Positions 6,178 through 8,952 of a DNA stretch of 8,952 nucleotides are shown in pieces. Position 1 is the first letter of the stretch. Each line of letters begins with the position of its first letter. The position numbers were made by a program, and so were the translations under genes. The stretch lies in the NCBI GenBank assembly GCA_035534295.1, contig DATLSE010000061.1, forward strand, positions 1 through 8,952, read 5' to 3'. The DNA is from DATKQJ01 sp035534295. Its GTDB lineage: Bacteria > Chloroflexota > Dormibacteria > Dormibacterales > Dormibacteraceae. The notes under the pieces are model-generated. The model worked only from the letters and a program-made list of their open reading frames with translations. It had not been told where the DNA came from and made no database searches.

Positions 6178-7344
6178 TCAATAGGAACGCGGCAATCCAA
6201 GGGTGTGCTCGGCCAGATAGGAGAGGATGAGATTGGTCGAGACGGGGGCCACCTGATAGAGGCGGGTCTCACGGACCTTTCGTTCGATGTCGTACTCAAC
6301 TGCGAAGCCGTAACCACCGTGGGTCTGCAGGGCTACGTTCGCGGCCTCCCACGAGGCCTCCGACGCCAGGAGCTTCGCCATGTTGGCCTCGGGCCCGCAC
6401 GGGGAACCGGAATCGAACAGATCTATCGCTCGCCAGCGCATGAGGTCGGCCGCCTCCAACGCCACATGAGCCCGTGCGATCGGGAACTGAACGCCCTGGT
6501 TCTGGCCTATGGGGCGACCGAATACGCGCCGCTGGCCCGCGTACGCCACGCTGCGATCCACCAGAAACCGCCCGTCCCCAATGCACTCAGCGGCAATGAG
6601 GATCCTCTCAGCGTTCATCCCGTCGAGGATGTAGCGGAAGCCCATCCCTTCCTCACCGACCAGCGCCGAAGCGGGGATGGTCAGTCCGTCGAAGAAGACC
6701 TCGTTGGTCTCATGATTCGCCATCGTCCTGATCGGTCTCACGGTGAGACCGGGCGGCTCGCCGCGCAAGTCCACCAGAAAGACCGACAGGCCTGAGGTCC
6801 TCGGCCCATCGCTGGCTGCAGGCGCGGTGCGAGCGAGCAGGAGCATGAGATCCGAGTGCTGGACCCGGGAGGTGAACACCTTCTGGCCGCGGATGGAGTA
6901 CCCACCCTCGCAGCGAGTGGCCGTGGTTGCAATCGAGGACGTGTCAGATCCGGCTGCGGGTTCAGTCACGGCGAAGGCCTGGAGTCGCAGTTCACCGCGC
7001 GCGATGGCGGGAAGGTATCGCAGGCGTTGCTCTTCTGAGCCATGCCGCAGGATCACCGTCATGGTGTACATCTGGGCGTGGATGCTGGCGCCATTAGCAC
7101 CGGAGCGATTTACTTCCTCAATTATCACCGACGCCTCAGCCAGACCCAGGCCCGCTCCACCGTACTCGGTGGGGATGAGGGCGGCGAGATAGCCCGCCGA
7201 CGTGAGCGCGTCCACGAACTCGTCCGGGTAGGCTCTGGCCTCGTCCTGGGCTTGCCAGTACGTACCCGGGTACGCCTGGCAGACTCGACGAACTCCCTCC
7301 CGAAGATCGCGGTGGATATCGCCGACTTGGCCTAACGGCGGCAC
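6178..7344 (-). CDS. Acyl-CoA dehydrogenase
   Basis: A flavoprotein of about 388 residues, normal for the family, that introduces an alpha,beta double bond into acyl-CoA thioesters. Numbered from the chosen start: the N-terminal helical domain includes IPTEYGGAGLG (57-67); signature 1 is AVTEPAAGSD (125-134), part of the FAD and substrate site; signature 2 is QTHGGYGF (340-347). The usual catalytic Glu of the C-terminal 'YEGT' motif is replaced (YQVAPVS, 363-369). Glu246 in MNAERILIA sits where isovaleryl-CoA and long-chain acyl-CoA dehydrogenases carry their catalytic base. The C-terminus reads AEHTLGLPRSY. I prefer GTG at 7344, with GGAGGT 9 nt upstream; a TTG at 7419 would add 25 residues that do not look like the family. 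Its natural successor downstream is the SMP-30 remnant. Confidence 0.93.
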   Translation of the reverse strand: MPPLGQVGDIHRDLREGVRRVCQAYPGTYWQAQDEARAYPDEFVDALTSAGYLAALIPTEYGGAGLGLAEASVIIEEVNRSGANGASIHAQMYTMTVILRHGSEEQRLRYLPAIARGELRLQAFAVTEPAAGSDTSSIATTATRCEGGYSIRGQKVFTSRVQHSDLMLLLARTAPAASDGPRTSGLSVFLVDLRGEPPGLTVRPIRTMANHETNEVFFDGLTIPASALVGEEGMGFRYILDGMNAERILIAAECIGDGRFLVDRSVAYAGQRRVFGRPIGQNQGVQFPIARAHVALEAADLMRWRAIDLFDSGSPCGPEANMAKLLASEASWEAANVALQTHGGYGFAVEYDIERKVRETRLYQVAPVSTNLILSYLAEHTLGLPRSY

Positions 7345-7889
7345 CAGCGCGGGACCTCCAGGCAACGCGAACGGCGAAGAGATGTTAGCGGGGCTCGCTC
7401 GCTCCGGACGGGGACACAATCGCCGGAGCAGCTCGGTGGGGGGGTTAGGCGCCCGGTCCCATGGTCAATGCTCCGCACGACTCGATCCCCGCTCCACCTC
7501 AGCCTTTTGCCCGATGTAAAGGCGGATCAACGTGTCAGCGCCTTCGCTCCGGATAGGCTCAGGGCAGCGGCGGCACCAACCAGACCCACTCGCTGAATAC
7601 GGGCGTCGCCGCGACCGGCCCGTCTCTTGGCGCAGGATCACGGCAGCCAATGATGACAGAGTCATCCCCATGCAGACGTGTCTCCGCGCACCTCCGGTGC
7701 GGTAAAGGCGGTGACGCTTCTCGCGTGACGTCCGCGTCTAAAAAGGCCGACGTCGCGCATCAATGATCGGTGGTGGTGCTCAGAGCGGTGTTCGCGGGGG
7801 AGTTGGCCGAGATCAGTTGCAGGCCCAGCCCCGAGCCGGGACGCACGATCTCGATCGGAAGCTACCGGGCGGTGTCATCATCGGTTTGT
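7345..7889. other. Divergent intergenic region, 545 bp
   Basis: This separates the minus-strand acyl-CoA dehydrogenase from the plus-strand tenA-like gene, so it should contain promoters in both directions. I see no convincing -35/-10 pair. A TTGACC on the minus strand (7468-7463) has no good -10 partner. A 68-codon minus-strand frame (7671-7465) has weak third-position GC bias and no recognisable family. GTAAAGGCGG occurs twice (7516-7525 and 7702-7711), and GACGTC occurs at 7727-7732 and again about 20 bp further on. I find no TPP riboswitch core ahead of the tenA-like gene. Confidence 0.5.
7401..7429. promoter_or_regulatory. Inverted repeat upstream of the acyl-CoA dehydrogenase
   Basis: GCTCCGG (7401-7407) and CCGGAGC (7423-7429) are a perfect 7-bp inverted repeat spanning 29 bp, about 57-85 bp before the preferred GTG start. 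The position suits an operator or leader hairpin. Short GC-rich repeats of this size also occur by chance in GC-rich DNA, so the support is weak. Confidence 0.25.
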
Positions 7890-8483
7890 ATGCGAACTGA
7901 CGAGCTCGTGGCACAGCACCGCTCGGTCTGGGAATCTGCGACCAAAGCCCCCTTCCTCGATGCGGTGCGTGACGGCTCGCTCGCCGAAGCCGCGTTCGAG
8001 AAGTGGCTGGTGCAGGACTATCTGTTCGTCCGCGACCTGCTGCGCTTCCAGGCGCATCTCCTCGCTGTCGCTCCGCGGTCCGGGCAGCGGGTGCTGGCTG
8101 GCGGCCTCGTCGCGCTGGAGGCCGAGATGGCTTGGTTCGAAGGCCACGCCGCGCGGCGTGGGATAGGGTTCGAGCGTGAAAGGCATCGGACCACCGAGGC
8201 CTACCGCCGCCAGTTGAACTCGAATGCGGTCGACTGGAAATCCGGAATCACCGCCCTGTGGGCCGGAGAGCGGGCGTACCTCGAATCCTGGAGTGGGGTG
8301 GCGCCGGGTGCGGCCGCCTATCGCGATTTCGTCGCGCATTGGACTGATCCCGGATTCTCAGCGTATGTAGCCGAGCTTGCCACGCTGGTGGACGCCGCGG
8401 GTGCTGACGAGAGCACATTCCTTGATATCTGCGCCCTTGAGCGCGACTTCTGGGAGATGGCAGGGGAGTCAGCGACTCCCTGA
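7890..8483 (+). CDS. TenA/THI-4 family protein without the usual active-site Cys
   Basis: A 197-residue, all-helical protein of the TenA family (haem-oxygenase-like fold; usual length 210-230). It shows the conserved QDY (42-44, with Asp43) followed by LFVRDLLRFQAHLLAVAP, and the C-terminal LERDFWEMA (183-191) with Glu184 at the place of the catalytic glutamate. Canonical thiaminase II proteins have a cysteine in a 'LPC-x-W-x-Y' motif; here this segment reads LWAGERAY (123-130), with Gly126 in its place. Hydrolysis of aminopyrimidines as in thiamine salvage is therefore doubtful; a TenA_E-like or other role is possible. ATG 7890 begins directly at the conserved first helix but lacks a ribosome site; GTG 7872, preceded by GGAAG, would add six residues. 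It stands alone, divergent from the catabolic genes, and no thiamine gene is nearby. Confidence 0.82.
   Translation: MRTDELVAQHRSVWESATKAPFLDAVRDGSLAEAAFEKWLVQDYLFVRDLLRFQAHLLAVAPRSGQRVLAGGLVALEAEMAWFEGHAARRGIGFERERHRTTEAYRRQLNSNAVDWKSGITALWAGERAYLESWSGVAPGAAAYRDFVAHWTDPGFSAYVAELATLVDAAGADESTFLDICALERDFWEMAGESATP
8461..8482 (+). terminator. Hairpin overlapping the end of the tenA-like gene
   Basis: GGGAGTC (8464-8470) and GACTCCC (8474-8480) form a perfect 7-bp stem with a 3-base loop, and CAG/CTG can extend it past a bulged G. The arm ends just before the TGA at 8481. No U-tract follows, so it may be a weak terminator or an mRNA 3' stabiliser. Confidence 0.3.
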
Positions 8484-8490
8484 AGCAACT

Positions 8491-8524
8491 GGGGCCGGTG
8501 ACAACGACTGCCGTTAACGGCCCC
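8491..8524 (+). terminator. Possible second hairpin after the tenA-like gene
   Basis: GGGGCCG (8491-8497) and CGGCCCC (8518-8524) are perfect inverted repeats around a 20-base loop that ends with the palindrome CCGTTAACGG. It begins 8 bases after the stop codon. The sequence following is not U-rich, so intrinsic termination is uncertain. Confidence 0.3.
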
Positions 8525-8640
8525 GAGGGTTTCGTCGGAAGGCCGCCTCATAGCGCTGGACGACGGATTCTGAGGTCACATTGCGGCTCGTGGCCTTACC
8601 ACGCTGGCGCGGCTTCCAATGGTCACCGAGCTCAGTGGCC

Positions 8641-8751
8641 TGACCCCCGAGAGCGGAGCCATGTGATAGGAGGGTTTCACCACAGCCCGGGAGGGCAAGG
8701 AGGAACTCGAGTGAAAGGCAGGAGGCACACGCCGGAGCAGGTTGTGCGCAA
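8641..8751 (+). mobile_element. Left end of an IS3-family insertion sequence, truncated
   Basis: TGACCCCCGAGAG at 8641 looks like an IS3-family terminus, which typically starts with TGA. After 70 bp of leader with a strong ribosome site (AAGGAGG, 8697-8703) comes the start of an orfA transposase gene at 8711. Recognisable sequence stops at about 8751, and I find no matching right terminus downstream. Most of the element is missing, so it is immobile. The exact left boundary is inferred from the TGA-type end and the normal distance to orfA. Confidence 0.5.
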
Positions 8752-8803
8752 GTCAAGAGGGCGTTCGGCGCGCAGGCGTCCCCGTGGCAGACCATGGGCT
8801 TGA
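8711..8803 (+). pseudogene. IS3-family transposase OrfA, N-terminal stub
   Basis: From GTG 8711, with AAGGAGG 7 nt upstream, the first 14 residues (VKGRRHTPEQVVRK) match the well-known start of IS3-family OrfA proteins, the N-terminus of the helix-turn-helix domain. Then the likeness ends abruptly (SRGRSARRR...), and the frame stops at 8801-8803 after 30 codons. A complete OrfA has about 90-100 residues and is followed by OrfB, which is absent. The break near 8752 therefore looks like a deletion junction. Confidence 0.6.
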
Positions 8804-8846
8804 CGACGTCGGCTGCCTCAGTGCGCCGGGGCAGGAGACAAGGGAT

Positions 8847-8876
8847 ACCCTATTGTCGAGGGGCCGTAGTATAGGG
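8847..8876. promoter_or_regulatory. Operator-like dyad, copy 1
   Basis: CCCTATTGTC (8848-8857) faces ATAGGG (8871-8876) as an inverted repeat spanning 29 bp. The same left half (10 of 10) and right half (6 of 6) recur 33 bp downstream in copy 2, with a different 13-bp middle. Keeping the half-sites but not the spacer is typical of a dimeric regulator site. It lies upstream of the -35 element of the promoter in copy 2. Confidence 0.55.
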
Positions 8877-8880
8877 GAAG

Positions 8881-8909
8881 CCCTATTGTCAGGCGATTGC
8901 CGAATAGGG
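8881..8909. promoter_or_regulatory. Operator-like dyad, copy 2, overlapping the promoter
   Basis: CCCTATTGTC (8881-8890) faces AATAGGG (8903-8909), again with a 29-bp span. The left half contains most of the -35 element and the right half ends directly at the -10 element, so a bound protein would block RNA polymerase. The outermost pair across both copies, ATACCCTATT (8845-8854) and AATAGGGTAT (8903-8912), is also a perfect 10-bp inverted repeat. Confidence 0.6.
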
Positions 8910-8915
8910 TATAAC
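8886..8915 (+). promoter_or_regulatory. Sigma-70-type promoter
   Basis: The -35 element TTGTCA (8886-8891; consensus TTGACA) and the -10 element TATAAC (8910-8915; consensus TATAAT) are separated by 18 bp. Each differs from consensus at one position. Transcription would start near 8922, about 18 bp before the ATG at 8940. It is the best promoter in the window and is overlaid by dyad copy 2. Confidence 0.6.
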
Positions 8916-8939
8916 TAGTGGGTGAATGCAAAGGAGACG

Positions 8940-8952
8940 ATGACCAGCCCCC
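8940..8952 (+). CDS. Start of a gene cut by the right edge
   Basis: ATG 8940 follows AAAGGAG, with an unusually short 3-base spacing, and a good promoter. Only MTSP can be read, so no function can be given. The upstream operator pair suggests a regulated gene, possibly the regulator itself. Confidence 0.4.

Noticed and set aside
7465..7671. 68-codon minus-strand frame between the acyl-CoA dehydrogenase and the tenA-like gene
   Set aside because: It has only weak third-position GC bias, no ribosome site that stands out and no recognisable family. It is probably chance.
7516..7711. Direct repeat GTAAAGGCGG, two copies 186 bp apart
   Set aside because: A single 10-bp pair without a third copy or even spacing is not enough for a repeat array or attachment-site call.
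7770..7889. N-terminal extension of the TenA protein from GTG 7770
   Set aside because: The extra 40 residues do not resemble the family, which begins at the helix starting with residue 1 of the 7890 frame.
7690..7889. TPP riboswitch ahead of the tenA-like gene
   Set aside because: The conserved CUGAGA and GAACCUGAU-type cores are not present.
8514..8795. Minus-strand frame of 93 codons across the IS remnant
   Set aside because: It overlaps the IS leader and orfA start on the opposite strand, and its sequence resembles no known protein.

Overview
The window is GC-rich throughout, and its main reading frames prefer G or C at third codon positions. This suggests a high-GC soil-type bacterium, with an actinobacterium or a similar uncultured lineage as the best guess. 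Nothing in the window fixes the taxon, and there are no RNA genes or CRISPR arrays.

Layout. Most of the window (about 1-7344) is a minus-strand set of CoA-dependent catabolic genes. Read in the direction of transcription they are: an acyl-CoA dehydrogenase (7344->6178); a 5' remnant of an SMP-30/gluconolactonase gene (6092->about 5907); a long two-domain class III (CaiB/BaiF) CoA-transferase (5682->3364); a weakly supported unknown ORF (3179->2862); then a tight operon of zinc-dependent alcohol dehydrogenase (2696->1680), SCP-2-type thiolase-like protein (1673->477) and DUF35 zinc-ribbon/OB-fold protein (463->38). Gaps inside that last operon are 6 and 13 bp. A further open frame starts at 69 and leaves the left edge. 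The right part is on the plus strand: a TenA-family gene (7890-8483), the broken left end of an IS3-family insertion sequence (about 8641-8751), and a promoter region at 8847-8936 that probably drives a gene starting at 8940.

How the genes fit together (inference from family knowledge). A CoA-transferase activates a carboxylic acid, an acyl-CoA dehydrogenase makes the alpha,beta double bond, an alcohol dehydrogenase oxidises a hydroxyl group, and a thiolase-like protein with a DUF35 partner cleaves a C-C bond. The thiolase lacks the usual nucleophilic cysteine, and the DUF35 gene follows it directly. This recalls the Ltp2/DUF35 retro-aldolase of steroid side-chain degradation rather than a standard beta-ketothiolase. 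The substrate cannot be read from the sequence.

Points that stand out: two catalytic-type Asp residues in one fused CoA-transferase; replaced active-site residues in the thiolase, acyl-CoA dehydrogenase and TenA proteins; a 34-bp dyad ahead of the alcohol dehydrogenase operon; a perfect 13-bp inverted repeat where two gene remnants meet; and two tandem 29-bp dyads, one inside the spacer of a near-consensus promoter, at the right edge. I do not see a clearly new defence or mobile system. The most unusual elements are this operator array and the catabolic cluster itself.
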